From: Holophagaceae bacterium
Lineage (GTDB): Bacteria; Acidobacteriota; Holophagae; Holophagales; Holophagaceae
Direction: 5' to 3'
Assembly (NCBI GenBank): GCA_021286765.1
Contig: JAJTBS010000001.1
Location: 868,001 to 932,000, forward strand
DNA: 64,000 nt
The notes beneath the pieces are model-generated. The model saw only the letters and a program-made list of their open reading frames with translations. It was not told the origin of the DNA and made no database searches. Shown here one piece after another: positions 43,468-52,383 of the stretch. Positions within the stretch are counted from its first letter, which is position 1; the number at the start of each line of letters is the position of its first letter. The position numbers were made by a program, and so were the translations under genes.

Positions 43468-44441
43468 GAAATCCAGCCTTTCTCCACGGCCTCGCGGCCG
43501 GCGTAGGTCACGATCATGTCGGCGCCGGCGCGCCGGATGGCGATGAGGTGCTCGTACAGCAGCTGGTCGCCGTTCACCCAGCCCAGGCGATCCGCGGCCT
43601 TCACGCTGCTGAACTCGCTGCTGACGTGGTAGGCACAGATGGGCGCCAGCTGGGCCTCGCGGAGGCGCCAGATGAGGTCGAGATTCGGCAGGGCCGGCTT
43701 GACCATGAGCATGTCCGCGCCCTCATCCACATCGAGCAGCGCATCGTTTAGGCCTTCGCGGGCATTGCGGGGGTCCATCTGGTAGGTCTTGCGGTCCCCG
43801 AACTTGGGGCTGCTGTCGGCGGCATCGCGGAAGGGGCCGTAGTAGGCGCCCGCATGCTTGATGGCGTAGCTGAGGATGCTGGTCTGGGTGTAGCCGTTGG
43901 CGTCGAGCACGTCGCGGATGGCCGAGACGCGACCGTCCATCATGTCGCTGGGCGCGGCCACATCGGCACCCGCCTCGGCGTGGCGGAGGGCCATCTCGGC
44001 CAGGATGGGCAGCGTCTCGTCATTGCGTACCACGCCGTTCTCATCGACCACGCCACAGTGGCCGTGGCTGGTGCAGCCGCAGAGGCAGACGTCGGTCATG
44101 ACGATGAGGTCGGAACCAAAGGCCTTCTTAAGGGCGCGGACGGTGACGGGGACAACACCCTTCTCATCGCAGGCGTAGCTGCCGTCCGGGCTCTTGGCGT
44201 CCGCGTCGGGCACACCAAAGAGCAGCACGCTGGCCAGGCCCTTCTTCAGGTCCTTTTCCACCTGCCGGACCGTCTCCTCGACACCGGCCCGGTCGATGCC
44301 CGGCAGGCTGGCGATCTCGCTGCGGCCCGCCTGCGGCTGCACGAAGTAGGGCTGGATGAGGTGGCGGGGCCGCAGATCGATCTCGGCCACCAGGTTGCGC
44401 ATGGCGGCACTGGTGCGGAGGCGGCGGGAGCGGTTCAGCAT
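43464..44441 (-). CDS. hemB: Delta-aminolevulinic acid dehydratase (porphobilinogen synthase)
   Basis: 325 residues, ATG at 44441. It condenses two 5-aminolevulinates to porphobilinogen. A zinc-type active site is visible: DVCLCGCTSHGHCGV has the three metal cysteines. Two catalytic lysines lie in SYAIKHAGAYYGPFR and MLMVKPALPNLD. RPRHLIQPYFVQPQ at the N-terminus is typical. The 5' end overlaps hemD by 7 nt and the 3' end overlaps hemL by 4 nt. Confidence 0.96.
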   Translation of the reverse strand: MLNRSRRLRTSAAMRNLVAEIDLRPRHLIQPYFVQPQAGRSEIASLPGIDRAGVEETVRQVEKDLKKGLASVLLFGVPDADAKSPDGSYACDEKGVVPVTVRALKKAFGSDLIVMTDVCLCGCTSHGHCGVVDENGVVRNDETLPILAEMALRHAEAGADVAAPSDMMDGRVSAIRDVLDANGYTQTSILSYAIKHAGAYYGPFRDAADSSPKFGDRKTYQMDPRNAREGLNDALLDVDEGADMLMVKPALPNLDLIWRLREAQLAPICAYHVSSEFSSVKAADRLGWVNGDQLLYEHLIAIRRAGADMIVTYAGREAVEKGWIS

Positions 44442-45142
44442 GGGGACTCCTCCTGATGGTTCTCTTTGGATGCCAGGTCCTGGGCCAGCATGGCCCAGAG
44501 CAGGCTGGGCTTCGGCTCACAGCAGGCGTCGGCGGGGCTTCCCGCCCGGGCAAATGCCTCGGCCGTGGCCTCGCCCCAGGCGAAGCGCCGCACGCCCTGT
44601 GACAGCGGCGCGAGGATCTCGGCCTGGGTAGGGCTCAGGGCCAGGACGCCCTCCACCTTGGGCAGGGCCGGAAAGGGCTCCCGGGCCGCCTCGCGGTGGG
44701 TGACCCAAGGGTGGATGCGCCAGGAGGAGCCCCGGGCGGCCACCTCGAGGTACTCGCGGCTGCGTTCCCCGCGCACCAGGACGAACTCACCGCCCTGCGG
44801 GAAGCGCCGCTGCAGCAGCTCCCACAACGCTTCGGCGCGGGCCTCCACGGGCAGCTGGACATCCAGATCCTCCCGCCCCAGGGCGTCGGCGGTCCCGGCT
44901 CCCTGAACCAGGCAGGTCATCCCTGGCGGCAGGCTGGGCGCCGCCACCTTGGCCCCGGAGGGACTGAGGACCAGCAGGGCCTGGACGCGATTCAGCAGCA
45001 TGGGCGGGGCCGCGCCCGTGACCCGCAGGGAGGTGAAGGAATAGGGGACTGGCCGCCAACCGGCCTTGCGCACGGTGTCCGCCAGCGGGTGCTGGGCGGG
45101 CCGGGCCAGCGCCAGGCGGGGATGGTGGGAAGCGGGCGTCAT
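44435..45142 (-). CDS. hemD: Uroporphyrinogen-III synthase
   Basis: 235 residues, ATG at 45142, overlapping hemC by 4 nt. HemD closes and inverts ring D of hydroxymethylbilane. It is poorly conserved as a family; support comes from a two-lobed pattern (VQALLVLSPSGAKVAAPSLP, then VEGVLALSPTQAEILAPL) with TCLVQGAGTADALG and FVLVRGERSREYLEVA, and from its position between hemC and hemB. The short length (usually 240-260) is within range. Confidence 0.88.
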   Translation of the reverse strand: MTPASHHPRLALARPAQHPLADTVRKAGWRPVPYSFTSLRVTGAAPPMLLNRVQALLVLSPSGAKVAAPSLPPGMTCLVQGAGTADALGREDLDVQLPVEARAEALWELLQRRFPQGGEFVLVRGERSREYLEVAARGSSWRIHPWVTHREAAREPFPALPKVEGVLALSPTQAEILAPLSQGVRRFAWGEATAEAFARAGSPADACCEPKPSLLWAMLAQDLASKENHQEESPC

Positions 45143-46023
45143 GACAGGCCGATGCCCTTGAGAACGGTCGCCAACAGGATCTGATCGTCGGTCCCGCGGG
45201 CCTCGGCGCGGCGCAGGTCGCCGGCAGGCGCATAGGCAGCCTGGAGCAGCAGGGTCCCGTCGGCCTGGGGCGTGGCAAGGGCGCCCAGCGGCTGCTGGCA
45301 GCCACCGCCGATGCCGGCCAGCACCTGGCGCTCCAGGGTGACGCAGCGGGCGGTCAGGGCGTCATGCAGGTCCGCCAGCGCTTCGATGAGGTCAGGACGA
45401 TCCGCCCTCGCCTCAGCCAGCAAGGCCCCCTGTCCCGGCGCCGAGGGGAGTTCCTCCGGCGTCAGCGGCCGGACGGTGAGCCCGGATAGATCCAGCCCGA
45501 GGCGCTTCAGGCCCGCGGCCGCCAGCAGGGTGGCATGGACAGGCTCGTCGCGCAGAACGCCATCCCGTACGCGCTGCAGGCGCGTCTGCACGTTGCCGCG
45601 GATCCAGGTGAAGCGGGCCTTGGGGAAGAGCTGGCTAAGCACGCGCTCGCGGCGAACGGCGCTGGTGCCGATGACCAGATCCTCAGGGGCATCCGGACGG
45701 ATCACCATCCAGTCCGAGGGGTCCTCGCGCAGGGGGATGCAAGCGGGGACGATACCCGCCGGACGCTCCAGGGATACGTCCTTGAGGCTGTGGATGAGCA
45801 GGTCCGCGGCGCCGGCGGCCATGGCGTCTTCCAGTTCCTTGGTGAAGAAGCCGCCGCCCACCTGCTTGTCCAGGGGGCCCTGCAGCCACTGGTCGCCGGA
45901 GGTGGAGAACTTGCGCCAGGACACCTCGTAGCCCCTGGATTCGAGGAACCGCACCATGGGCTCGGCCTGGCCCACGGCCAGGGCGGATCCCCGGGTGGCG
46001 ACGGAGACGTGTTTCGTGCTCAT
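45139..46023 (-). CDS. hemC: Porphobilinogen deaminase (hydroxymethylbilane synthase)
   Basis: 294 residues from ATG at 46023 (MSTKHVSVATRGSALAVGQA); GGAGG lies 6 nt upstream. The frame stays open upstream but without family similarity. HemC polymerises four porphobilinogens on a dipyrromethane cofactor. Visible: ATRGSALAVGQAEPM, HSLKDVSLERPAGIV with the catalytic Asp, RGNVQTRLQRVRDG, SAPGQGALLAEARAD, and the cofactor cysteine in GIGGGCQQPLGALA. The 127-nt GC-rich spacer before it is the only large gap in the hemA-hemB part. Confidence 0.95.
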   Translation of the reverse strand: MSTKHVSVATRGSALAVGQAEPMVRFLESRGYEVSWRKFSTSGDQWLQGPLDKQVGGGFFTKELEDAMAAGAADLLIHSLKDVSLERPAGIVPACIPLREDPSDWMVIRPDAPEDLVIGTSAVRRERVLSQLFPKARFTWIRGNVQTRLQRVRDGVLRDEPVHATLLAAAGLKRLGLDLSGLTVRPLTPEELPSAPGQGALLAEARADRPDLIEALADLHDALTARCVTLERQVLAGIGGGCQQPLGALATPQADGTLLLQAAYAPAGDLRRAEARGTDDQILLATVLKGIGLS

Positions 46024-46150
46024 GCGGCACCTCCACCTATCGCACGCGGTGCGTGCTCCGGCTCGCTCCACTCGCCGAGGCGGAGCCTCCCTGTGCCGCA
46101 CCCTCCGGGCTTCGGCTGCGCCAAAGTGGAACTCCGCTCCTGCTTCGTTC
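46024..46150. repeat. GC-rich inverted-repeat spacer between hemA and hemC
   Basis: This 127-nt spacer sits in an otherwise tightly packed operon. It contains several short inverted repeats, for example GCACGC-GGT-GCGTGC near 46037-46051, and alternating GCTCC / GGAGC blocks (GGCGAGTGGAGCGAGCCGGA on the minus strand). It looks like a REP-type intergenic element and could modulate hemA/hemC mRNA. A related GGCGAAGCGAGCGACC string occurs near 60971 in another gap. Identity is tentative. Confidence 0.35.
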
Positions 46151-47314
46151 TCATGGATTGACCGCCTCTCCATCGGGGTTGGGCTTGGGTTGGGTCTGGA
46201 TGAGGGCGCGGAAGGCCAGGGTGCGGCCCCGGCTCAGGATCTCCTTGAGGGCCTCGCGCTGGGCTTCGTCCAGGCCTGCCATGGAATCCTCGAGGGTCTT
46301 CACTTCCGCTTCCAAAGCGCCCCAGGCCGCGTCCAGCCGCTCCTGGGCGGACACCAGGTGCCTCTTCCGGGCGCGGGCCACGGCCCGGTGCCGCAGCCGT
46401 CCCGCAGCGCCCACCAGGTAGGGTTCCGCCTTGAGGGCCGCCTCGGCCCGCTGGGCCCGGGCCGTGGTGGTCTGGGCCAGGAAGGCGTTTAGGTCGATCC
46501 GGTGCACCCAGGGGAGCTGCTCAAGCCCGGGCTCGGAGTCGGGCGGCAGGGCCAGGTCCAGGATGCGCAGGATGGGCCGCTTCAGGGACTGCCAGGCGTC
46601 GAGCGTGAACAGGGGCTCCGGCGCCGCCGTGGCCGTGACAATGGCGTCGAAGCCAGCGGGGTCATGCTGGAGCTGCGCGAGGTCCACGATGGGGAGGCCC
46701 AGGGGGTCCGCCAGGTCGTGGGCCTTGCTTCGGGTGCGGTTGGCGATGGTGACCCGGAAGCCCCGCTCCGGCAGGCGCTCCGCCAGGTACTGGGTCATGG
46801 GGCCCACACCCACCAGGGCCACGGCGGCATCCTGGGGCAGTCCCTCCGTCAGGTGCTTCAGCGCCACGGTGGCCACGCTGACGTTGCCGTCCGCGAGCCC
46901 GAGCCGCGCGCGCAGCCGCTGTCCTTCGCGGATGATGTCCTCCACGACCGTCTGGGCTTCGTCGCCGGCCACGCCCACCTGCCGGGCCTGCACCAGGGCG
47001 TCCTTCAGCTGGCCCGGAATCTCGCGATCGCCCAGGTTGGCGGACTCCAGTCCCGCCGACATGGCCAGCAGGTGCGTCCAGGCCTCCTCGCCCTCGTAGC
47101 GGCGGAATCCGGGGCCCGGATTGATGGCCCCGGCCTCTCCTCCCCACACCATCCAGAGCACCCGCTGGCAGGTGGCGAGGTAGACGATCTCCCGGGCGCC
47201 GGAGCACTTCTGCCACTCCCTCAGGTGGGTCGGAAGGCCATCCCGGACCACATGCTGCGCCACCAGGTCCAGGTCGTGGACAGGCGCGTGGAAGCTGATG
47301 AGGACGGGTTCCAT
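46151..47314 (-). CDS. hemA: Divergent glutamyl-tRNA reductase
   Basis: 387 residues from ATG at 47314 (MEPVLISFHAPVHDLDLV); in-frame ATGs at 47326, 47329 and 47356 are possible. HemA reduces glutamyl-tRNA to glutamate-1-semialdehyde, the first C5 step. The catalytic cysteine (Cys49) lies in YLATCQRVLWMVW, where most enzymes read STCNR. The next motif GLESANLGDREIPGQLKDAL parallels GLDSMVLGEPQILGQVK. The NADPH domain has AVALVGVGPMTQYLAERLPE and VTIANRTRSKAHDLA, and a C-terminal dimerisation helix follows. Its position at the head of hemCDBLEN supports the call despite the divergence. Confidence 0.88.
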   Translation of the reverse strand: MEPVLISFHAPVHDLDLVAQHVVRDGLPTHLREWQKCSGAREIVYLATCQRVLWMVWGGEAGAINPGPGFRRYEGEEAWTHLLAMSAGLESANLGDREIPGQLKDALVQARQVGVAGDEAQTVVEDIIREGQRLRARLGLADGNVSVATVALKHLTEGLPQDAAVALVGVGPMTQYLAERLPERGFRVTIANRTRSKAHDLADPLGLPIVDLAQLQHDPAGFDAIVTATAAPEPLFTLDAWQSLKRPILRILDLALPPDSEPGLEQLPWVHRIDLNAFLAQTTTARAQRAEAALKAEPYLVGAAGRLRHRAVARARKRHLVSAQERLDAAWGALEAEVKTLEDSMAGLDEAQREALKEILSRGRTLAFRALIQTQPKPNPDGEAVNP

Positions 47315-47389
47315 ATCGGATCTCATCATCGGTTCGGGATGGGGCGGCTCCGTCATCGCTTCGTCATGCCCCTGCGAAAGTGGCGGTCA

Positions 47390-48532
47390 TCACATCGGTT
47401 TTTCGGGCCCCGGCGGAACCAGGGTCTCGATGGCCTCCCAGTCCCATTCTCCCAGGCTGGGCAGGCTTCCGTCCCGGAGTTCCTGCTGGGTCAGCCAGGC
47501 GTCGTACGCCACCAGGGCGCACATGGCCTCGGCCACCGGCACGATGCGGGGCGCGATGCAGGGATCGTGGCGGCCATGGGTGACGATGTCCGCGGCTTGG
47601 CCCTCGCGGTCGATGGTGCGCTGGGCCTTCGAGATGGAGCTGGTGGGCTTCACGGCCAGACGCACCACCACCGGCGCCCCCGTGCTGATGCCGCCCAGGG
47701 TGCCCCCGGCATCATTCTTCTCCGGCCCCTGGGGCCCCAGCGGGTCATTGTTCTCGCTGCCCCGCCGCCGTGCGCTGGTGAAGCCCGCGCCCAGCTCGAC
47801 GCCCTTCACGGCCCCGATGGACATGCAGGCCAGGGCCAGCAGGCCGTCCAGCTTGCCGAAAGCGGGATCGCCCAGCCCGACGGGCAGGCCCTCGATCCAC
47901 ACCTCGCAAATGCCCCCCACGCTGTCGCCCTCGGCCCGGGCGGCCTCCACGGCGGCCTTCTGGGCCTCGAAGACGGAGGGGTCCGCCACCCGCAGGGGGT
48001 TCTTCTCCACGAAGCTCCAGTCGATGGCCCGGCCTTCGATGCCCGCGATCTCCCGGTTGAAGCCGCGCACGGTCACGCCCAGGCCCGCCAGCTGCTGCTT
48101 GGCCCAGGCGCCGGCTGCCACGCGGGCCAGGGTTTCACGGCCACTGCTGCGCCCGCCGCCACGCGGGTCGCGGATGCCGTACTTGCGGTCATAGGTGAGG
48201 TCCGCGTGGCCCGGCCGGAACAGGTCCGAGATGGCCTTGTAGTCGCCGCTTCTCTGGTTCTCGTTGAAGACCACCATCGCGATGGGATGGCCCGTGGTCC
48301 TCCCCTCGAAGACGCCGCTCAGGACCTGCACCCGGTCACCTTCGCTGCGGGGGGTCACGAGATCGGATTGGCCTGGCCGCCGCCGGTCCATCTCCTGCTG
48401 GATGGCCGCCAGATCGAAGGTCAGTCCGGGTTTCACCCCATCCATGACGACGCCCACGGCGGCCCCATGGCTCTCGCCGAAGGTGACGATGCGGAAGGCC
48501 CGGCCGAAGGAGGAGGGTGAATCGAAGAGCAT
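47390..48532 (-). CDS. aroC: Chorismate synthase
   Basis: 380 residues from ATG at 48532 (MLFDSPSSFGRAFRIVTFGE); an upstream in-frame ATG at 48568 lacks homology. It converts 5-enolpyruvylshikimate 3-phosphate to chorismate with reduced FMN, the end of the shikimate pathway. Signatures: GESHGAAVGVVMDGV, SGVFEGRTTGHPIAMVV, the two FMN/substrate loops FRPGHADLTYDRKYGIRD and RGGGRSSGRETLARVAAGA, and VHDPC-like GRHDPCIAPRIVPVAEAM. Length is normal. hemA follows on the same strand after about 75 nt. Confidence 0.96.
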   Translation of the reverse strand: MLFDSPSSFGRAFRIVTFGESHGAAVGVVMDGVKPGLTFDLAAIQQEMDRRRPGQSDLVTPRSEGDRVQVLSGVFEGRTTGHPIAMVVFNENQRSGDYKAISDLFRPGHADLTYDRKYGIRDPRGGGRSSGRETLARVAAGAWAKQQLAGLGVTVRGFNREIAGIEGRAIDWSFVEKNPLRVADPSVFEAQKAAVEAARAEGDSVGGICEVWIEGLPVGLGDPAFGKLDGLLALACMSIGAVKGVELGAGFTSARRRGSENNDPLGPQGPEKNDAGGTLGGISTGAPVVVRLAVKPTSSISKAQRTIDREGQAADIVTHGRHDPCIAPRIVPVAEAMCALVAYDAWLTQQELRDGSLPSLGEWDWEAIETLVPPGPEKPM

Positions 48533-48587
48533 CCAGCCATGGTGGACCGGACCGCCCTCGGCCGTCATCGACTTTTCGGGCCGAGGC

Positions 48588-49862
48588 TCAGGCCAGCCCT
48601 TCCAGATCCCATGTGGTGATGTCCTCTGCCAGGAAGCCGGGCAGCTGCGGCCAGGAACTGGTCCCCGCGAAGCCGGCCACCTGCAGGGCGCCGAGATACT
48701 CGGCCGCATAGGCGAGGTAGGCGGCCAGGGGCCCCTCGCCCCGGATCCGCACCCGCGTGGCCCCGGGCTCCTGCAACTGGAAGGGCACCAGGAGACCGGC
48801 CATCACGTCGCCGGGCAGCCGCTTCAGGGCGTGGTCAAGCGGCGGCAGGCCCCGGAGCAACCAGCGGAGGCCCTGCTGCAGCCCGTCGGCTCCCCTCAAC
48901 CTCGGCTGGACCACCCTCGTCCCTGCAGGCGCCGCGGGCAGGACCGGAACCCCCAGCAGGGTCGTGAACTCCTGCCCGATGAATCCGGCGATGGGGGCGC
49001 CGGCATCTCCGAAGGCCCAGGCAAGCCAGAAGGAGGCCGGCCCCGTGCCTTCGATCCAGGCGCCGGGCTGGGGGTTCGTCCCCAGGGCCAAGTGGGTGCG
49101 GGCCATGCGGGCAGCCTGATCGGTGAGGGCCCGGGCCCGGTCGGGGCCGCCTTCGAAGGGGTCCGCCACACCCGCCGGACGCTCGGCGTAGGCCTTCAGC
49201 ACGCTCTTGTGGATGGCCCGATGGACGCGGAGGTGACCGCCCGAGAGAAACCTGGATCCCCCGTGCACACGGTATTCCATCTGCGGTTGGTGCAGGTGGA
49301 CCCTCGGGCCGATGGCATCCGCCCGCAGCACGAACAGCACGTCGTCGGCGAGGTCATCGGAGGAGAATCCGCCCAATCGCTCAGCCAGCTCCAAGGTCGC
49401 CGCGAAGGGCACACCGATGGAGTCCACGCTGAACAGCCGCCCCAGGGGAAAGGGCTCGGGCCGGCGCCGGATCTTGGTCCGCCGGCCCTGCTCATCCATC
49501 TCCCAGTAGTCGCAGGCCGCCAGGCACAAGGGATGCTGGGCGAGCGCGGTGCGGTGGTCCCCCACGAAGCAGGGCAGCAGGCGGTTGTCGGTGTGGATGT
49601 AGGAGAAGTCGCGTCCCCGGCCCCGGGCCTTCTCCAGCATCAGGTTCAGGCAGGTGCCCGGGTCCATGCGACGGGGCTCGTGGATGAAATGGATGCGGGG
49701 ATCCGTGAAGGCCGCCATCACCTGGGGCGTCTCGTCGGAGGAGTTGTCCAGGATCCACAGTTCCCAGTCGGGATCCTCCTGCTTCAGCACGCTCTCCACG
49801 GCTTCGCGGATGAAGTGGGCCTGGTTGTAGGAGGGCATCAGAAGCTGGAACGGAACGGGCAT
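48588..49862 (-). CDS. Glycosyltransferase family 2 protein
   Basis: 424 residues, ATG at 49862. GT-A fold: FQLLMPSYNQAHFIREAVES at the N-terminus, LWILDNSSDETPQVMAAFTD, and the nucleotide-sugar metal site in FSYIHTDNRLLPCF (the DxD position reads TDN). FSVDSIGVPFAATLELAERL and FSSDDLADDVLFVLRAD follow. The last 170 residues are an extra domain with no recognised family. It is divergent from the GT4 gene, 81 nt apart, at the edge of the polysaccharide region. Donor and acceptor unknown. Confidence 0.85.
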   Translation of the reverse strand: MPVPFQLLMPSYNQAHFIREAVESVLKQEDPDWELWILDNSSDETPQVMAAFTDPRIHFIHEPRRMDPGTCLNLMLEKARGRGRDFSYIHTDNRLLPCFVGDHRTALAQHPLCLAACDYWEMDEQGRRTKIRRRPEPFPLGRLFSVDSIGVPFAATLELAERLGGFSSDDLADDVLFVLRADAIGPRVHLHQPQMEYRVHGGSRFLSGGHLRVHRAIHKSVLKAYAERPAGVADPFEGGPDRARALTDQAARMARTHLALGTNPQPGAWIEGTGPASFWLAWAFGDAGAPIAGFIGQEFTTLLGVPVLPAAPAGTRVVQPRLRGADGLQQGLRWLLRGLPPLDHALKRLPGDVMAGLLVPFQLQEPGATRVRIRGEGPLAAYLAYAAEYLGALQVAGFAGTSSWPQLPGFLAEDITTWDLEGLA

Positions 49863-49943
49863 GGGCGGCTGGTTTCCCGGAGATCAGACCTTCGGTGGGA
49901 TGGCTGTGGACATGGGATGATAGCGTGCAGGTTGGGGAGCCCC

Positions 49944-51194
49944 GTGGGAACGCTGAACATCGCCATCGATGCCCGCCTGGATCCTGGCATGGCCGGTGGG
50001 GTGGAATCCGTGATCCTGGGCCTGGCCCATGGACTCAGCCGGCTCGAACCAGGCGACGAGGCCTACCATTTCCTCACCTTCGCCGGTCCGCAGCCCTGGC
50101 TGGAGCCCCATCTCAGCGGAGCCTGCCGCCTGTTGCAGGGCTCGCAAGCGCCCAAGCGGCCCACGGCGCTGAAGGCCTTCGAGCGGGCCCTGCGCCACCG
50201 AATCCGGGCCTGGTTCCCATCGAAGGAACAGGCCGTCGTGAAGGTCCCGCGATCCGACGGCACCATCGAGGCCGCCGGCATGGACCTGGTCCACTTCCCC
50301 CTGCAGAGCGCCTTCATCACCGCGGTGCCCAGCCTCTACCACCCGCACGACCTCCAGCATGTGCACCTTCCGGAGCTCTTCACAGCCGGTGAGATCCACC
50401 GGCGGGACACCCTCTACCGGACCTTCTGCGGACAGGCCTCGCTGGTTCCCGTGGCCTCGGAGTGGGTGCAGCGGGACCTGGAAGCCCAGTTCGGCCTGTC
50501 ACCCGCCAAGACCCCCGTCGTGAACCTCGCACCCTTCAACGCGGCCATCGCCCCGCTGGCCCCCGGCCGCCTCGAGGCCCTAGCCAGCGAACTGGCCCTG
50601 CCCGACGGCTTCGTCTTCTACGCCGCCCAGACCTGGCCGCACAAGAACCACCTGGCCCTGCTGGAGGCGCTGGCCCTGCTGCGGGACCGGGACGGACTCC
50701 GCATCCCTTTCGTGTCCTCGGGCCGCAAGGGGGACCATTTCCCGGTCCTGGAGCGCAGGATCCGGGACTTGAGGCTGGGCGATCAGGTCCGGTTCCTCGG
50801 GTTCGTGGACCACGAAACCCTCCAGGCGCTCTACGCCCGCTGCCGCTGCGTCGTGATCCCCAGCCGCTTCGAGGCGGCGAGCTTCCCCCTCTGGGAAGCC
50901 TTCCAAGCCCGCCGGGCCGCCGCCTGCGCCACCACCACCTCGCTGCCGGCCCAGGCCGCCGGGGCCGCCCTGCTCTTCCCGGCCGAGGATGTGCCCGCCC
51001 TGGCGGAAGCCATCCAGCGGCTCTGGACCGATCCTGGGTTGCGGGCCGATCTGGTGGCCCGGGGAGCGGAGAATGTGGCGCGCTTCACCTGGGATCGCAC
51101 CGCGCGCCTGTTCAGGGCCCACTACCGGAAGCTCGCGGGGCGCGTCCTGAGCGCCGAGGACCAGGAGCTCTTGGCGGCCCCGCCGCTGTTCTAG
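49944..51194 (+). CDS. Glycosyltransferase family 4 (group 1)
   Basis: 416 residues from GTG at 49944 (GTLNIAIDARLDPGMAGGVE), chosen for GGGGAG just upstream; the frame stays open far upstream through the antisense of aroC and GT2, which is not coding. GT-B fold with an N-terminal GGVESVILGLAHGL loop and the C-terminal group-1 motif: FVFYAAQTWPHKNHLALLEA, VRFLGFVDHETLQALYARCR and VIPSRFEAASFPLWEAF (E-x7-E). Adjacent to perosamine/fucose genes, so it probably adds one of those or mannose to a surface polysaccharide. Confidence 0.9.
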   Translation: MGTLNIAIDARLDPGMAGGVESVILGLAHGLSRLEPGDEAYHFLTFAGPQPWLEPHLSGACRLLQGSQAPKRPTALKAFERALRHRIRAWFPSKEQAVVKVPRSDGTIEAAGMDLVHFPLQSAFITAVPSLYHPHDLQHVHLPELFTAGEIHRRDTLYRTFCGQASLVPVASEWVQRDLEAQFGLSPAKTPVVNLAPFNAAIAPLAPGRLEALASELALPDGFVFYAAQTWPHKNHLALLEALALLRDRDGLRIPFVSSGRKGDHFPVLERRIRDLRLGDQVRFLGFVDHETLQALYARCRCVVIPSRFEAASFPLWEAFQARRAAACATTTSLPAQAAGAALLFPAEDVPALAEAIQRLWTDPGLRADLVARGAENVARFTWDRTARLFRAHYRKLAGRVLSAEDQELLAAPPLF

Positions 51195-51261
51195 CCCGCC
51201 TTGCAGGATGCACCATGGAGGTCGTATCCTCGGCGTTTCATCCATAGCCTGGAGCCGCTCC

Positions 51262-52383
51262 GTGACCCACTCCTTCTTGCCTGTGGCGCAGCCGGACCTG
51301 GGCGGCCAGGAACTCGCCTACGTCACCCAGGCCATCCAGGAGGGCTGGATCTCCTCCACGGGCCGCTTCCTGACCCGCTTTGAAACCGAGTTCGCGCAGT
51401 TCTGCGGCACCCGGCACGCCCTGGCCTGTGCCAACGGCACCGTGGCCATCCACCTGCTGCTCCTCGGCATGGGCCTCGGCCCCGGGGATGAGGTCATCGT
51501 CCCCTCCTTCACCTATGTGGCCTCCGCCAATGCCGTGACCTACACCGGCGCGCGGCCGGTCCTGGTGGACTCGGAACCGGTCACCTGGACCGTGGATCCC
51601 CGGCACGTCGAGGCTGCCATCACCCCGCGCACCAAAGCCATCATGGCCGTCCACCTGTATGGGCATCCGGCACCCATGGCAGCCCTGCTGGACATCGGCC
51701 GGCGCCACGGCATCCCGGTCATCGAAGATGCCGCCGAGGCCCATGGCGCGAAGGTGGAGGGACGCACGGTCGGCGGCCTCGGGTTCGCCGCCACCTTCAG
51801 TTTCTACGGCAACAAGATCCTCACCACCGGCGAGGGCGGCATGGTCACCACCGATGACGATGCCCTGGCCGCCCGCCTCCGCCAGCTCCGCGGCCAGGGC
51901 ATGGATCCCGAGCGCCGCTACTGGTTCCCCCTCGTGGGCTACAACTACCGGATGACCAACCTCGCCGCGGCCCTCGGCTGCGCCCAGCTGGAACGCGCGG
52001 AGGAGCTCATCGCCCACCGGTTGCGGATCGCCCGGGGCTACCGTGAACGCCTGGCGCCGCACCAGGAGCGCCTTGGCCTCCAGCTCGCCAGCGAGGCTTC
52101 CTGGGCCCGCTCGGTGCACTGGCTCTCCTGCATCTTAGTGCCAGCCGCCCAGCGCGATCTGCTGATGACCTTCCTGGCCGAAAGGCAGATCGAGACCCGC
52201 CCCTTCTTCCCACCCATGCACCGGCTGCCGATGTACGCCGACCCCTCCTTCCGCCAGGGCCGCCCGCTGCCCGTGGCCGAAGCGCTCGGGGACACGGGCA
52301 TCAACCTGCCCACCTACACGGCCCTCTCCGATGCGGATCTCGACCGGATTTGCGGGGCCATCCTTGCCGGTCTGGAACGCTGA
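51262..52383 (+). CDS. GDP-perosamine synthase-like aminotransferase (DegT/DnrJ/EryC1/StrS family)
   Basis: 373 residues from GTG at 51262; GGAG lies 7 nt upstream. PLP-dependent sugar aminotransferase; the PLP lysine is in FYGNKILTTGEGGM. The layout closely follows Vibrio RfbE and Caulobacter PerA: IQEGWISSTGRFLTRFETEF, VPSFTYVASANAVTYTGARP, AIMAVHLYGHPAPM, VGYNYRMTNLAAALGCAQLE and IETRPFFPPMHRLPMY. With gmd nearby, the substrate is probably GDP-4-keto-6-deoxymannose, giving GDP-perosamine. Its stop overlaps the acetyltransferase ATG by 1 nt (TGATG). Confidence 0.88.
   Translation: MTHSFLPVAQPDLGGQELAYVTQAIQEGWISSTGRFLTRFETEFAQFCGTRHALACANGTVAIHLLLLGMGLGPGDEVIVPSFTYVASANAVTYTGARPVLVDSEPVTWTVDPRHVEAAITPRTKAIMAVHLYGHPAPMAALLDIGRRHGIPVIEDAAEAHGAKVEGRTVGGLGFAATFSFYGNKILTTGEGGMVTTDDDALAARLRQLRGQGMDPERRYWFPLVGYNYRMTNLAAALGCAQLERAEELIAHRLRIARGYRERLAPHQERLGLQLASEASWARSVHWLSCILVPAAQRDLLMTFLAERQIETRPFFPPMHRLPMYADPSFRQGRPLPVAEALGDTGINLPTYTALSDADLDRICGAILAGLER

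Noticed and set aside
48264-49943. In-frame upstream extension of the GT4 glycosyltransferase on the plus strand
   Set aside because: It runs antisense to aroC and the GT2 gene and has no glycosyltransferase similarity. A GTG with a strong ribosome site at 49944 begins the conserved part.
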